Shown here: positions 24,813-34,008 of the stretch, piece by piece
Layout: every line of letters begins with the position of its first letter
Numbering within the stretch: the first letter of the stretch is position 1
Assembly: GCA_015655415.1 (NCBI GenBank)
Contig: JAATFB010000100.1
Coordinates: 1 to 55,994, forward strand
DNA length: 55,994 nucleotides
Reading direction: 5' to 3'
Source: Actinomycetales bacterium
Lineage (GTDB): Bacteria; Actinomycetota; Actinomycetes; Actinomycetales; Microbacteriaceae
The notes under the pieces: model-generated
Seen by the model: the letters and a program-made list of their open reading frames with translations, nothing else
What the model was told of the DNA's origin: nothing
Database searches by the model: none
Position numbers and translations under genes: made by a program

Positions 24813-26093
24813 GTGACGCAGGACCACGCAACGCACGACCACGCCGCGCTCGCAGGTCCGCAGACGCACGACGAGCGCCGCACCCGCGAGGAGGGCGACC
24901 ACGAGCATCGTTCGCGCGTGCCGCTCTCGGTGCTCGACCTCGCACCGTTCTCCAGCGGATCCCGCCCGGCGGACGGCGTGCACAACTCCATCGACCTCGC
25001 CCGGCACGCCGAGCGGCTCGGCTACGCGCGGTATTGGCTCGCCGAGCATCACGCGAATCCCGGCATCTCCGGGTCGGCGCCGCACGTGCTCGCCGCGCTG
25101 ATCGCGGCGGCGACCGGCCGGATCCGCGTCGGCACCGCCGCCACGCTGCTCGGGAACTACCGTCCGATCCAGATCGCGGAGGCCGCCGGTCTGCTCGGCG
25201 CATACAGCGGCCGGTTCGACCTCGGCCTGGGCCGGGCCCCGTCCCGAGGCGGCGCGGCCCGTGCCCATACCGCGGAGGGCTCGGGCGGCTACGAGGCCCT
25301 GGCGGCGAACCCGCCCGCCGTCGCACCCGACAGGATCGTCGACGGCCTGGTGATCCCCTCGCCGCGCTTCCCGCGGTTCGGCGGCGAGCGGTTCGCCGTC
25401 ATCTCCGGGCTGCTGGCGCGCGACGGCGGGGCGGACTTCGCCGACTCCGTCGACGACATCCTCGCCTTCCTCCGCGGCGACTACGTCAGCCCGGAGGGCG
25501 TGCCGGTTGTCGCGACGCCGGCGCACGACCACCGCGGGGTGCAGGTGTGGGTGCACGGCAGCACGGCCGGGCCCAGCGCACGGCTCGCAGGCGAACGCGG
25601 GCTCCGCTTCGGCGCGAACTATCACGTCGCCCCGTCGTTCGTGCTCGAGGCGATCGGGGAGTACCGGGCGTCGTTCCGGCCTGGCGCCGACCTCGAGCGG
25701 CCGCACGTGATCGTCTCCGTCGACGCGGTCGTCGCCGAGACCGACGAGCGCGCCGAACGGCTGGCGGCGGGCTATGCGCCCTGGGTGCTGAGCATCCGCT
25801 CCGGTCGCGGCGCGATCCCGTTCCCCACGCTCCAGGAGGCGGATGCCGTCTCCTGGACCGACGAGGAACGCGCCGCCGTGCAGGACCGCGTCGACACGCA
25901 GTTCGTCGGATCCCCCACGACCGTGGTGGAACGCCTGGAGACCCTGCAACGGGTCACCGGAGCGGACGAGCTGCTCGTCACCACGATCACCCACGACCAC
26001 GCCGATCGCGTGAACTCGTACCGGCTGCTGGCCGAGGCGTGGAGCAAGACACCGGCGCTCGTGGGCGCCGGGACCGAAAGGAGTCCATCATGA
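24813..26093 (+). CDS. Luciferase-like (LLM) flavin monooxygenase, YtmO/YhbW type
   Basis: 426 aa including a His/Asp-rich 38-residue lead (HDHAALAGPQTHDE). The TIM-barrel core begins PLSVLDLAPFSSG and continues with HAERLGYARYWLAEHHANPGISGSAPHV, RIRVGTAATLLGNY and GRFDLGLGRAPSRGG, the hallmarks of bacterial-luciferase-like enzymes related to Bacillus YtmO (CmoO). Such enzymes use reduced FMN and O2 to attack carbonyl, C-S or C-N groups. The substrate is unknown. GTG 24813 has AGGAGG 5 nt upstream. It is first of three monooxygenase genes joined by ATGA overlaps, so they probably work on one pathway. A separate flavin reductase gene is not seen in the window. Confidence 0.9.
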   Translation: MTQDHATHDHAALAGPQTHDERRTREEGDHEHRSRVPLSVLDLAPFSSGSRPADGVHNSIDLARHAERLGYARYWLAEHHANPGISGSAPHVLAALIAAATGRIRVGTAATLLGNYRPIQIAEAAGLLGAYSGRFDLGLGRAPSRGGAARAHTAEGSGGYEALAANPPAVAPDRIVDGLVIPSPRFPRFGGERFAVISGLLARDGGADFADSVDDILAFLRGDYVSPEGVPVVATPAHDHRGVQVWVHGSTAGPSARLAGERGLRFGANYHVAPSFVLEAIGEYRASFRPGADLERPHVIVSVDAVVAETDERAERLAAGYAPWVLSIRSGRGAIPFPTLQEADAVSWTDEERAAVQDRVDTQFVGSPTTVVERLETLQRVTGADELLVTTITHDHADRVNSYRLLAEAWSKTPALVGAGTERSPS

Positions 26094-27259
26094 CCCGATC
26101 GTTCGCCGTGATCGTCGAGCTCGACGACGCGCTCGAGCAGGATGCCGCGGGCGTCGACCGCGCGCCGGCATCCGAGATCGCCCGCGCCGCGCTGGCCGCG
26201 GAGCGCGCGGGTGTCACCGCCGTGAGCTTCCAGGACCACCCGACTCGCATCGCCGACGGCGCCAGGTACGGCCGGCTGGATGCCGTCCTGCGCGCGGCGT
26301 CCGTCGCCCCCCTCACCGGCTCCATCGGACTGCTTCCTGTGGTGCACGCGCTCTACAACGAGCCGTTCCACGTGGCGACGCAGCTGGCCAGCCTCGACAC
26401 CGCCTCGCTCGGCCGCGGCGGCTGGATCGCCGCCGCCGACCCGGACGCCGCCATCGCGGCCAGGCACGGTCGCGACCCGCTTCCGCGCGAGCTGGCCGAC
26501 GCAGAGCTCGTGGACGTCGTGGAGGCCGTGCGCCGTCTCTGGGACACCTGGGAGGACGACGCCGTGGTGCGCGATGTCGCCTCCGGCCGCTACCTGGACC
26601 GCGAGAAGGTGCACTACGCGGACTTCGCCGGCGAGCGCTTCTCGGTGAAGGGGCCATCGATCATCCCGCGGTCCCCGCAGGGTCAGCCGGTCGTGATCGG
26701 CGCGGCGGGCAGCTCGGCCGAGCTCGACGCGGCACTGGTCGACGTGGCGGCCCAGGGCGCCGGCGCCCTGGCGTTCGGCCCGGCGGCCGTGCCGGCGGTC
26801 GCGTCCGCGGCAGCCGCGTCGCTCGCGACAGCACGCGACCAGCTTCCGGATGGCGTGCTGCTCATCGCCCAGCTCGGCTTCGCGCTCGACTCCGCCGGCC
26901 TTCCCGCCCGGGAGCGGCTGGCGGCCACCGCCGCCGCACCGACGTTCGCGGATTCCCGCGCACGCTTCGCCGGTCCCGCGCACGCCCTCACCGACCTGCT
27001 CGCCGCCATTGCCGGGATCGCCGACGGCGTGCGCCTCTTCCCCGCCCACCTCGGCATCGACCTCGACGAGCTCGGTCGTGCGGTGCTGCCGGAGCTGCGC
27101 CGTCGAGACGTCTTCCGCTCGCCGCGCGCCGGGGAGACCCTGCGCACGACGCTCGGGCTCGCCAGGCCGGCGAACCGCTTCGCTGCCGCGCGCGGCGCCG
27201 GAGAGACGACCGATGACACGATTCCGTCCGCCACCGACCGACTGGAGGTCGCACGATGA
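26090..27259 (+). CDS. Luciferase-like (LLM) flavin monooxygenase, second of operon
   Basis: 389 aa, start ATG 26090 overlapping the previous stop (ATGA) with AAAGGAG upstream. It shares the LLM barrel: AALAAERAGVTAVSFQDHP, TGSIGLLPVVHALYNEPFHVATQLASLDTASLGRGGW, and WEDDAVVRDVASGRYLDREKVHYADFAGERFSVKGP (the usual FSVKGPxxxPRSPQGxPV stretch seen in the NtaA/DszA group). The end contains RRRDVFRSPRAGETLRTTLGLARP. The sequence is Ala-rich and less typical than its neighbours, so substrate prediction is not possible. It probably acts with the CmoJ-like enzyme downstream. Confidence 0.85.
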   Translation: MTRSFAVIVELDDALEQDAAGVDRAPASEIARAALAAERAGVTAVSFQDHPTRIADGARYGRLDAVLRAASVAPLTGSIGLLPVVHALYNEPFHVATQLASLDTASLGRGGWIAAADPDAAIAARHGRDPLPRELADAELVDVVEAVRRLWDTWEDDAVVRDVASGRYLDREKVHYADFAGERFSVKGPSIIPRSPQGQPVVIGAAGSSAELDAALVDVAAQGAGALAFGPAAVPAVASAAAASLATARDQLPDGVLLIAQLGFALDSAGLPARERLAATAAAPTFADSRARFAGPAHALTDLLAAIAGIADGVRLFPAHLGIDLDELGRAVLPELRRRDVFRSPRAGETLRTTLGLARPANRFAAARGAGETTDDTIPSATDRLEVAR

Positions 27260-28776
27260 GGGCATTCGACGCACGACGCATCACGGGATCGGGCCGCCCG
27301 GTGGGCGGGGCCGATCCGGTGGGCGGGACCTCGCCCGAAGGACGCTCCGAGCGGCGCAAGGGCATCCAGTTCGGCGTCTTCTTCCAGGGGGTGAACTCGT
27401 CCACGGTGTGGAACGTGCCGGAGAGCGGCTCCCAGACCGACTTCGAGAGCTTCCGCCGCGTCATCCAGACCGCCGAGCGCGGCCTGTTCACGGCGTTCTT
27501 CCTCGGTGAGGGCCTGCGGTTGCGCGAGCACCTCGGACGGCTGCACGACCTCGACATAGCCGGCCGGCCGGATGCCCTCACCCAGCTCGCCGCGCTCTCC
27601 GCGGTGACCGAGCACATCGGCCTGGTCGCCACGCAGAACACCACCTACAACGACCCGATCGACCTCGCACACCGGCTGCAGAGCCTCGACGTGCTCTCCG
27701 GCGGTCGCGCCGCGTGGAACGTCGTCACCACCGACAACGCGTGGACCGGGGAGAACTTCCGTCGCGGGGGCTACCTCGACCACGCGGACCGGTACACGCA
27801 TGCCGCCTACGTGATCGCCATCGCACGGCGGGTGTGGGACGGCGTGGCGGGCGGGGGCGCCGCGCCCGGCCCGGGCGACGCCCCCGCCGACCCGTCGGTG
27901 CTGCCGGAGCCGTTCAGCTACGACACGAAGTACTACTCGGTGCGGGGCCGCGGCGTGCTGCCGCGGAGTCCGCAGGAGCACCCGGTGCTGTTCCAGGCCG
28001 GCGACTCCGAGGAGGGCCGCGACTTCGCCGCGCACAACGCCGAGGTGATCTTCTCGGCGCACGGGGACTTCGAGGGTGCCGCCGAGTTCGCCGCAGACAT
28101 GCGTGCCAGGACCGTCGCCGCCGGCCGCCCGGCCGACGACCTGAAGATCTTCCCCGGCCAGGAGTTCATCATCGTGGACGACGCCTCCGAGACCGAGGAG
28201 AAGGTGCGATGGGTGCGTGAGCACCAGATCTCGCCGCAGACCGCCGTCGCGTTCGTCGAGGCGCTCTGGGGCACCGAGCTGTCGAATCTCGACCCGGAGG
28301 GCCCGTTGCCCGACTTCGATCCGGTGCAGCAGATCACCGGTGAGACGCGCGGCGCCGGGTTCCGGGCCGCGAAGGCCGTGGAGACGGCGCGGCAGTGGCG
28401 AGAGCTGAGCGCGCAACGGGGGTACAGCATCCGTGAGCTCGTCATCCACCTGAGTGCGCGCCGCGGCTTCGCGGGCACGCCGTCGCAGATCGCCGACCAG
28501 CTGGAGCGCTTCGCCGAAGCGGGCGTGGTGGACGGCTTCAACATCACGCCGTGGCTCGTTCCGGGCGGGCTCGACGATATCGTGAACAAGCTCGTGCCGG
28601 AGCTCCAGGAGCGCGGCGTCTACTGGAGCGAGTATCCCGGCGACACGCTGCGCGAGAACCTCGGCCTGCGGGCGCCGCTGACCCGGCGCGGGGCCGGACG
28701 CGCAGGCGGCACGGACGAGGCCACCGCCACGGACGAGGACACGGCGGGGAGACGGGTCGCCTCGGGCGCCGAGTAG
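27256..28776 (+). CDS. NtaA/SnaA/DszA (CmoJ-like) FMN-dependent monooxygenase
   Basis: 506 aa. After a Gly-rich 35-residue lead the family core begins KGIQFGVFFQGVNSSTVW. Hallmarks: GLFTAFFLGEGLRLREH, ATQNTTYNDPIDLAHRLQSLDVLSGGRAAWNVVTTDNAWTGENFRRGGYLDHADRY, and SVRGRGVLPRSPQEHPVLFQAGDSEEGRDFAA. This family includes nitrilotriacetate, dibenzothiophene-sulfone, dimethylsulfide and N-acetyl-S-alkylcysteine (CmoJ/YtnJ) monooxygenases, all cleaving C-N or C-S bonds with FMNH2. It overlaps the preceding gene by ATGA and ends the operon, converging on a GNAT gene. Confidence 0.93.
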   Translation: MRAFDARRITGSGRPVGGADPVGGTSPEGRSERRKGIQFGVFFQGVNSSTVWNVPESGSQTDFESFRRVIQTAERGLFTAFFLGEGLRLREHLGRLHDLDIAGRPDALTQLAALSAVTEHIGLVATQNTTYNDPIDLAHRLQSLDVLSGGRAAWNVVTTDNAWTGENFRRGGYLDHADRYTHAAYVIAIARRVWDGVAGGGAAPGPGDAPADPSVLPEPFSYDTKYYSVRGRGVLPRSPQEHPVLFQAGDSEEGRDFAAHNAEVIFSAHGDFEGAAEFAADMRARTVAAGRPADDLKIFPGQEFIIVDDASETEEKVRWVREHQISPQTAVAFVEALWGTELSNLDPEGPLPDFDPVQQITGETRGAGFRAAKAVETARQWRELSAQRGYSIRELVIHLSARRGFAGTPSQIADQLERFAEAGVVDGFNITPWLVPGGLDDIVNKLVPELQERGVYWSEYPGDTLRENLGLRAPLTRRGAGRAGGTDEATATDEDTAGRRVASGAE

Positions 28777-28851
28777 CGGCCATCGCCGAGCCTCGTACCC
28801 GGGCGCATGGATCCAGCGGCCGATCGCGGCCACCTGTCAGACCGACCCGGA

Positions 28852-29364
28852 TCAGCGCGGGGCCGCGGCCAAGGCCTTCTCGAAGGCGAACCCGACCAGC
28901 TCACCGTCGTCGGGCCACACGGCGTCGGAGTATCCCGCGCTACGGTAGAGGCCTACGGCCTCCGGCTGGCGCGGTCCCGTCGTGAGGAAGACGCGGCGGT
29001 ACCCGCGCCGAGCGGCCTCGGCCTCCAGCTCGGTCACGATGAGTCGGCTGAGCCCCCGCCTGCGGTGGTCTGGATGCGTCCAGATGCGCTTGAGCTCCGC
29101 GGTGTCGTCGTCGAGCCGCATGAAGGCTCCGCCGGCGACGACCTCGCCGTCGCGCTCCAGCACGACGAAGGCGCCGTGCGGCGGTCCGAACGACTCCGGG
29201 GGATACCGGGTGATCTCGGCGGCCGCGGGCTCGGTGAGCAGGTCGCCGTAGCGTGTGTCGTACTCGCGCTCGAGGTCCTCGAGCACGACTCGGGCACGGG
29301 CATCCGTCACCGGAACGTAGAAGAACGCCAGCTGCGTGGCCGGGGCGCCGGGCTCGGCAGACAT
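28852..29364 (-). CDS. GNAT family N-acetyltransferase
   Basis: 170 aa. The acetyl-CoA motif A is LKRIWTHPDHRRRGLSRLIVTELEAEAARRG (about 98-128, with the R/Q-x-x-G-x-G/A turn as RRRGLS). Motif B is VFLTTGPRQPEAVGLYRSAGY. I chose ATG 29364 (MSAEPGAPATQLAFFYVP) because GAGAGGAA lies 7 nt upstream; the open frame continues to 29421. It lies 81 nt downstream of an LLM gene on the same strand at the end of the dipeptide-importer operon. In Bacillus salvage operons a GNAT enzyme N-acetylates S-substituted cysteines; that role here is inference. Confidence 0.88.
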   Translation of the reverse strand: MSAEPGAPATQLAFFYVPVTDARARVVLEDLEREYDTRYGDLLTEPAAAEITRYPPESFGPPHGAFVVLERDGEVVAGGAFMRLDDDTAELKRIWTHPDHRRRGLSRLIVTELEAEAARRGYRRVFLTTGPRQPEAVGLYRSAGYSDAVWPDDGELVGFAFEKALAAAPR

Positions 29365-29445
29365 GGACGCTTCCTCTCTCGCGACGTCGATGCCACGGGG
29401 TCGGCAACGGGGTCGGAGCAACGATAAGAGGCTTCGGCACCGCGT

Positions 29446-30567
29446 TCAGAGCGCGGCCGGCGCGGCTTCGCGCCGCCCGGATTCGATGGGCTCCGGCCAC
29501 GGCGGGCTCGGGATCGTGCGCCGCAGCTCGGGCGCGACCTCCGACTGGAACAGCTCGAGGGAGTCCGTCCACGCGATCGGATCCAGCTCGCCCGGGTGAC
29601 CGCTCACGTTGATGAGCGAGTTGCCGAACGCCCTGTGGTAGCGGTTCACCTTGTCGACGACCTGCTGCGGGCTCCCGATGAGCGCGGAGCCTCGCTCCAG
29701 ATAGTCCTCGTAGGAGTCGTACAGGGTGTAGGTGCCGGGAAGCTGCCCGTGGGCGTCTGCCCGCAACCGCTCCGCGAGGCGCTCGTAGATCGGCCGGTAC
29801 GCCTCGACCGCGTCCTGCGAGCGACGCGTGACCAGCAATGCGATGTGCCCGGCGCCGACGAGCGCGTCCTTCGGGTCGCGCCCGAGCTCGGCCCAGACGC
29901 GGCGGTAGTGATCGGTGAGACGTGAGTAGTGCTCCACCGGGTTGAAGCCGTTGGCGGAGAACACCGGGTCGCCGTTCTCGGCGGCCAGCTCGACCGAGCG
30001 CTCCGAGGTCGCCGAGCCGTGCCAGATGCGCACGTGCCGTTGGAGCGGCTTCGGCTCCACCTGGGCGTCGTTCAGGGGGGTGTGCCGGATGCTCACCACC
30101 CCCTCCTTCGGAGCCCAGGTGACCTTCTGCTCCGACCAGAGCCGACGCAGCAGTAGGTAGTTCTCCCGGATGGTGTCCCAGGCCTGAAGGCGTCCGATGC
30201 CGAACAGCTCGGCCTGCTCCGGCCCGTTGCCCTTGCCGATGATCAGCTCGAGCCGGCCTCCGGCGAGGTGGTCGAGGGTCGCGTAGTCCTCGGCCGCCCG
30301 CACGGGGTCGAGCACCGACAGGAGCGTCACCGCGGTGAACAGGCGAATCCTGCCGGTGAGCGCGGCGATGTGGCTGAGCACCACCGGCGGCGCGCTGGAG
30401 AGGAACGGCGGATGGTGGCGCTCTCCCACGGCGAAGCCGTCGAAGCCGAGCTGCTCGAACGCCACCGCGTTGCGGATCGTCTGGCTCAGCCGCTCGTTTG
30501 TGGACGGGACGCGGCCCTGATGGTCCGGGGTGTTCGCGATGAGATCCAGCCCGATGATCTTGACCAT
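29446..30567 (-). CDS. Luciferase-like (LLM) flavin monooxygenase in dipeptide-importer operon
   Basis: 373 aa beginning MVKIIGLDLIANTPDHQG. LLM motifs: AFEQLGFDGFAVGERHHPPFLSSAPPVVLSHIAALTGRIRLFTAVTLLSVLDPVRAAEDYATLDHLAGGRLELIIGKGNGP and a late IGSPQQVVDKVNRYHRAFG. The pattern resembles CE1758-type FMN-dependent luciferase-like proteins. AGGAGA lies 9 nt before ATG 30567. It starts 10 nt after the stop of the solute-binding lipoprotein gene, so it is translated from the importer mRNA and probably acts on the imported compound. Confidence 0.9.
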   Translation of the reverse strand: MVKIIGLDLIANTPDHQGRVPSTNERLSQTIRNAVAFEQLGFDGFAVGERHHPPFLSSAPPVVLSHIAALTGRIRLFTAVTLLSVLDPVRAAEDYATLDHLAGGRLELIIGKGNGPEQAELFGIGRLQAWDTIRENYLLLRRLWSEQKVTWAPKEGVVSIRHTPLNDAQVEPKPLQRHVRIWHGSATSERSVELAAENGDPVFSANGFNPVEHYSRLTDHYRRVWAELGRDPKDALVGAGHIALLVTRRSQDAVEAYRPIYERLAERLRADAHGQLPGTYTLYDSYEDYLERGSALIGSPQQVVDKVNRYHRAFGNSLINVSGHPGELDPIAWTDSLELFQSEVAPELRRTIPSPPWPEPIESGRREAAPAAL

Positions 30568-30577
30568 GCGCCGTCTC

Positions 30578-32242
30578 CTATTTCTTGCCCACGTACGCGT
30601 CGACCAGCAGGCCGAGACGCGAGTCGGCGCCGAGGACCACACCGTGCACGTTCCTCTGTGTGCCGAGCACCGTCGTGAGCTCCACGATCGGCACGTCGTA
30701 GCCGAGCTGGAGGATGCGCTCCTGCGCCTGCTGCGCGATCTTGTTGCGCTTGCTCTGGTCGGCGGTGCCCAGCTGCGCGGTGAGCAGCTGATCGAGCTCG
30801 GCATCGTCGAACTTGTTGGTGGTCGCGGTCGTGGCGGAGGAGAACTGCGTGCGAAGGACGTCGCCGTCGGCGCGGGAGAGGTTGCCATAGAGCAGGTCGA
30901 GCTTTCCGCTGGCCTCCTGCGCCAGCAGCTGCGGAACGGTGCCCGACCACAGGGTGACGCCGACGCCGACGGCCTTCAGCTCCTGCTGGATGATCTGCAC
31001 GATCGACTGGTTCGGGTTGAAGTTGCTGATCCAGCCCAGGGTGAGCTGGAGCTTCTGGCCGTCCTTCTCCCGGATCCCGCCGGCTCCCACCTTCCATCCG
31101 GCCTTGTCGAGCAGCTTCTTCGACGCGGCCGGGTCGTAGCCGAGCTGCTTGCCCTGATCCGCCCAGCCGGGGGTGTTCGCGGCCAGCACGTTGGTGGCCA
31201 CCTTGAACTCGGGCGTGAGCGCGGACCGCTGGATCTGCTTGCGGTCGACGGCGGTCAGGAGCGCGCGGCGGACGTCCTGGTCGGCCAGCGGGCCGGACCC
31301 GATGAACGGGGTCAGCCCGAAGGTGATGCCCGGATTGGATCGGATGACCAGGGGCAGCTTCGCGCTCTTCAGCGACTGGATGTCCTGCGGCAGCACGCCG
31401 CCGATGACGTCGACCTGCCCCGAGGTCAGGCTGCCGGTGCGCACGCCGGCCTCGGGCACGATGGTGAACTGCACCTTGTCCACGTAGGCCGCCGCGCGGT
31501 TGCCGTAGTCCTTGGGCGCCCAGGCGTACCCGGAACGGCGCTTCAGCACCACCGATGTGTTCGGCGTGTACCTCTCCAGCACGAACGGCCCGGAGCCGAC
31601 CACCTTCGAGCCGTCGGCTCGCTGCGGATACGGCAGCGCCAGGGTGCTCGGCGCCAGGATGCCCAGCGCCACCGAGCTCGCCGCGTTCAGGAACGCGCCG
31701 TCCGGCTTGCTGAAACTGACGGTGAACGTCTGATCGTCCTTCACGCTCGTGCCGGTGTAGCCGGCCAGCTGCGTGATCGCGTTGGTCGCCTGTGTCGCGT
31801 TCTGTGCGATGTCGTCGAAGTTCTGCTTGACCACGGCGGCGGTCAACGGCGTCCCGTCGGAGAACGTGACGCCCTTGCGGAGCGTGAAGGTGTAGGCGGT
31901 CGCGTCGGCGTTCACCGTCCAGCTCTCGGCCAGCCACGGGATGATCTTGCCGGTGGCCGGATCCTGCTCGACCAGTGAGTCCACCAGCTGACGCTCGACG
32001 TAGAGGGTGTCGTTGCCGCTTCCGGGGATCCGCGGGTTCAGGTTGATCGGGTCGTTGTCGAGCGAGAAGGTGAGCGTTCCGCCGCTGACCGGCTTCGAGG
32101 AGTCCGCGGTGGCGGACGCCGCCGAGCCGCTCTTCGCTGACGGGCTGCATCCCGTCACGGCCAGCGCGACGGCGATGCCGACGGCGATCAGGGGTGCGGC
32201 GCGGCGGATGATCCTGCGCGCGGGCGGGGGAGGGGTCTTCAT
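30578..32242 (-). CDS. Peptide/opine-type ABC substrate-binding lipoprotein (SBP family 5)
   Basis: 554 aa. A lipoprotein signal peptide ends in AVTGC with Cys32 as the lipid anchor. The mature protein has the family 5 pattern: GGTLTFSLDNDPINLNPRI, ATGKIIPWLAESWTVNADATAYTFTLRKGVTFSDGTPLTAAVVKQNF, VVGSGPFVLERYTPNTSVVLKR and DVRRALLTAVDRKQI. Relatives bind di- and oligopeptides, nickel, opines or glutathione. It overlaps the fused ATPase gene by ATGA (32239-32242) and is followed by a flavin monooxygenase gene, which suggests a modified amino acid or S-conjugate as ligand. Confidence 0.93.
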   Translation of the reverse strand: MKTPPPPARRIIRRAAPLIAVGIAVALAVTGCSPSAKSGSAASATADSSKPVSGGTLTFSLDNDPINLNPRIPGSGNDTLYVERQLVDSLVEQDPATGKIIPWLAESWTVNADATAYTFTLRKGVTFSDGTPLTAAVVKQNFDDIAQNATQATNAITQLAGYTGTSVKDDQTFTVSFSKPDGAFLNAASSVALGILAPSTLALPYPQRADGSKVVGSGPFVLERYTPNTSVVLKRRSGYAWAPKDYGNRAAAYVDKVQFTIVPEAGVRTGSLTSGQVDVIGGVLPQDIQSLKSAKLPLVIRSNPGITFGLTPFIGSGPLADQDVRRALLTAVDRKQIQRSALTPEFKVATNVLAANTPGWADQGKQLGYDPAASKKLLDKAGWKVGAGGIREKDGQKLQLTLGWISNFNPNQSIVQIIQQELKAVGVGVTLWSGTVPQLLAQEASGKLDLLYGNLSRADGDVLRTQFSSATTATTNKFDDAELDQLLTAQLGTADQSKRNKIAQQAQERILQLGYDVPIVELTTVLGTQRNVHGVVLGADSRLGLLVDAYVGKK

Positions 32243-34008
32243 CGGATGTCTCCAGTCGTGTGCGCGCCCGAGCGTGCGGGCGCGGTGGATGATGCGAGTG
32301 CGGTGGATGGCGCGCGGGCGGTGGACGGGGCGGTCCCGGCATCCGACTCACCATGCGGCGGGCGCTGCGCATGCCCGGGTATGGCGGCGAGAAGCTCTCG
32401 GGTGTACTCGTGTCGCGGATCGGTCAGCACGTCCTCGGTCGGCCCCTGCTCGACCACGACGCCCCCGCGCAGCACGATGACCTCGTGCGAGATCTGGCGC
32501 ACGACGGCGAGATCGTGGCTGATGAACAGGTACGCGACCCCGAGCTCGGCCTGCAGCCGGGCGAGCAGCTCGAGCACCTGGGCCTGCACGCGCACGTCCA
32601 GGGCCGACACCGGCTCGTCCAGCACGACGAGGTCGGGACGGACGATCAGGGCGCGGGCGATCGCCACCCGCTGCCGCTGGCCCCCCGACAGCTCGGCCGG
32701 GCGCCGCGACAGCACCGAGGAGGCAAGCCCGACCAGGTCGACGAGCTCCGCCGCGCGTGCCGACCGCTGGGCGCGCGACCCGATGCCCAGGGAACGGGCG
32801 GGCTCCTCGATGAGCCGGCCCACCGACATCCGCGGGTTGAGGGAGTCGTAGGGGTTCTGGTAGACGACCTGGATGCGACGCCGCAGCCGCCGCAGCGCGC
32901 CGGCGCGGAGGGCGGTGATGTCCTGCCCGTCGAACCGGATCTCGCCAGCGGTCGGCTCGGCGAGTCGGAGCACGAGTCGCGCCGTCGTGGTCTTCCCCGA
33001 GCCCGACTCGCCGACGAGCGCGAGGGTGCGGCCACGGCGGATCGACAGGCTGACATCGTCGACGGCGCGCGAGGAACGGCCGCCCGAGTGGTAGTCCTTC
33101 ACGAGTCCGACGGCCTCGACGATCGGCGCGGATCCGGCATCCGGCGCATCAGGCGGGTCCGCGGGCGTGTGTGCCGGCGCGGCCAGACGCGCCCTGTCGA
33201 GGAACGTGGTGCCCACGGTGTTCAGGCTCGGCGCGGCGGCGATCAGAGACCTCGTGTAGGGGTCCTGCGGCGCTCCCAGGATCTGCTCGGGGGTGCCGGC
33301 CTCGACGATCCGGCCGTGCGACATCACGAGGATCCTGTCGGTGCGGTCGGCCGCCACGCCGAGGTCGTGCGTGATGAGCAGAACGGATGCCCCGGCGTCG
33401 GCCGTCAGGTCGTCGACGTGGTCGAGGATGCGGCGCTGCACGGTCACGTCGAGGGCGCTGGTCGGCTCGTCTGCGACGAGCAGGGCGGGCCGGGCGGCGA
33501 GCGCTATCGCGATGAGCACGCGCTGCCGCTGACCGCCGGAGAGCTCGTGCGGGAACTGCCGGGCACGCTCCGCCGGGTGATCAATTCCGGCCTTCTCCAG
33601 CGCGGCGACGGCGTCGATCCGTGCCGTCTTGCGATTCGCCAGACCGTGTATGGTCAGCACCTCGGCGATCTGCTCACCGACGCGCGTCACCGGGTTGAGC
33701 GACACGGTGGGGTCCTGCGGCACGTATCCGATGCGGCGACCGAGCACCGCACGCACCCGGCGCGGCGGCGCGGAGAGCAGGTCCGCCCCGTCGAAGCGGA
33801 TGCCCCCGCCCGTGACGGTCGCGGCCGGCGCCAGCAGTCGCACGACGGCGGCGGCGATGGTGGACTTGCCCGACCCGGACTCCCCGACGAGCGCGACCCG
33901 TTCGGCGGGCCGGATCTCGAACGAGACACCGCGCACGGCGCGGATCCTCGTGCGCCCGCTGCGGTACTCGACACGAAGGTCGTCGACGCTCAGCAATGGT
34001 CCGGTCAT
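32239..34008 (-). CDS. Fused DppD-DppF-type dipeptide ABC ATPase
   Basis: 589 aa with two complete ATPase halves. The first has GESGSGKST (about 38-46), QDPTVSLNPV, LSGGQRQR, LLVADEPTSALD and THDLGVAADRTD. After a Pro/Ala linker (about 270-310) the second has GESGSGKTT, YQNPYDSLNPRMSV, LSGGQRQR, LVVLDEPVSALD and SHDLAVVRQIS. The QNPxxSLNP and DEPxSALDVxVQ patterns are those of the oligopeptide importer group. A low-complexity Thr/Ala/Ser tail follows. ATG 34008 overlaps the permease stop (ATGA), so all importer genes are coupled. Confidence 0.95.
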   Translation of the reverse strand: MTGPLLSVDDLRVEYRSGRTRIRAVRGVSFEIRPAERVALVGESGSGKSTIAAAVVRLLAPAATVTGGGIRFDGADLLSAPPRRVRAVLGRRIGYVPQDPTVSLNPVTRVGEQIAEVLTIHGLANRKTARIDAVAALEKAGIDHPAERARQFPHELSGGQRQRVLIAIALAARPALLVADEPTSALDVTVQRRILDHVDDLTADAGASVLLITHDLGVAADRTDRILVMSHGRIVEAGTPEQILGAPQDPYTRSLIAAAPSLNTVGTTFLDRARLAAPAHTPADPPDAPDAGSAPIVEAVGLVKDYHSGGRSSRAVDDVSLSIRRGRTLALVGESGSGKTTTARLVLRLAEPTAGEIRFDGQDITALRAGALRRLRRRIQVVYQNPYDSLNPRMSVGRLIEEPARSLGIGSRAQRSARAAELVDLVGLASSVLSRRPAELSGGQRQRVAIARALIVRPDLVVLDEPVSALDVRVQAQVLELLARLQAELGVAYLFISHDLAVVRQISHEVIVLRGGVVVEQGPTEDVLTDPRHEYTRELLAAIPGHAQRPPHGESDAGTAPSTARAPSTALASSTAPARSGAHTTGDIR

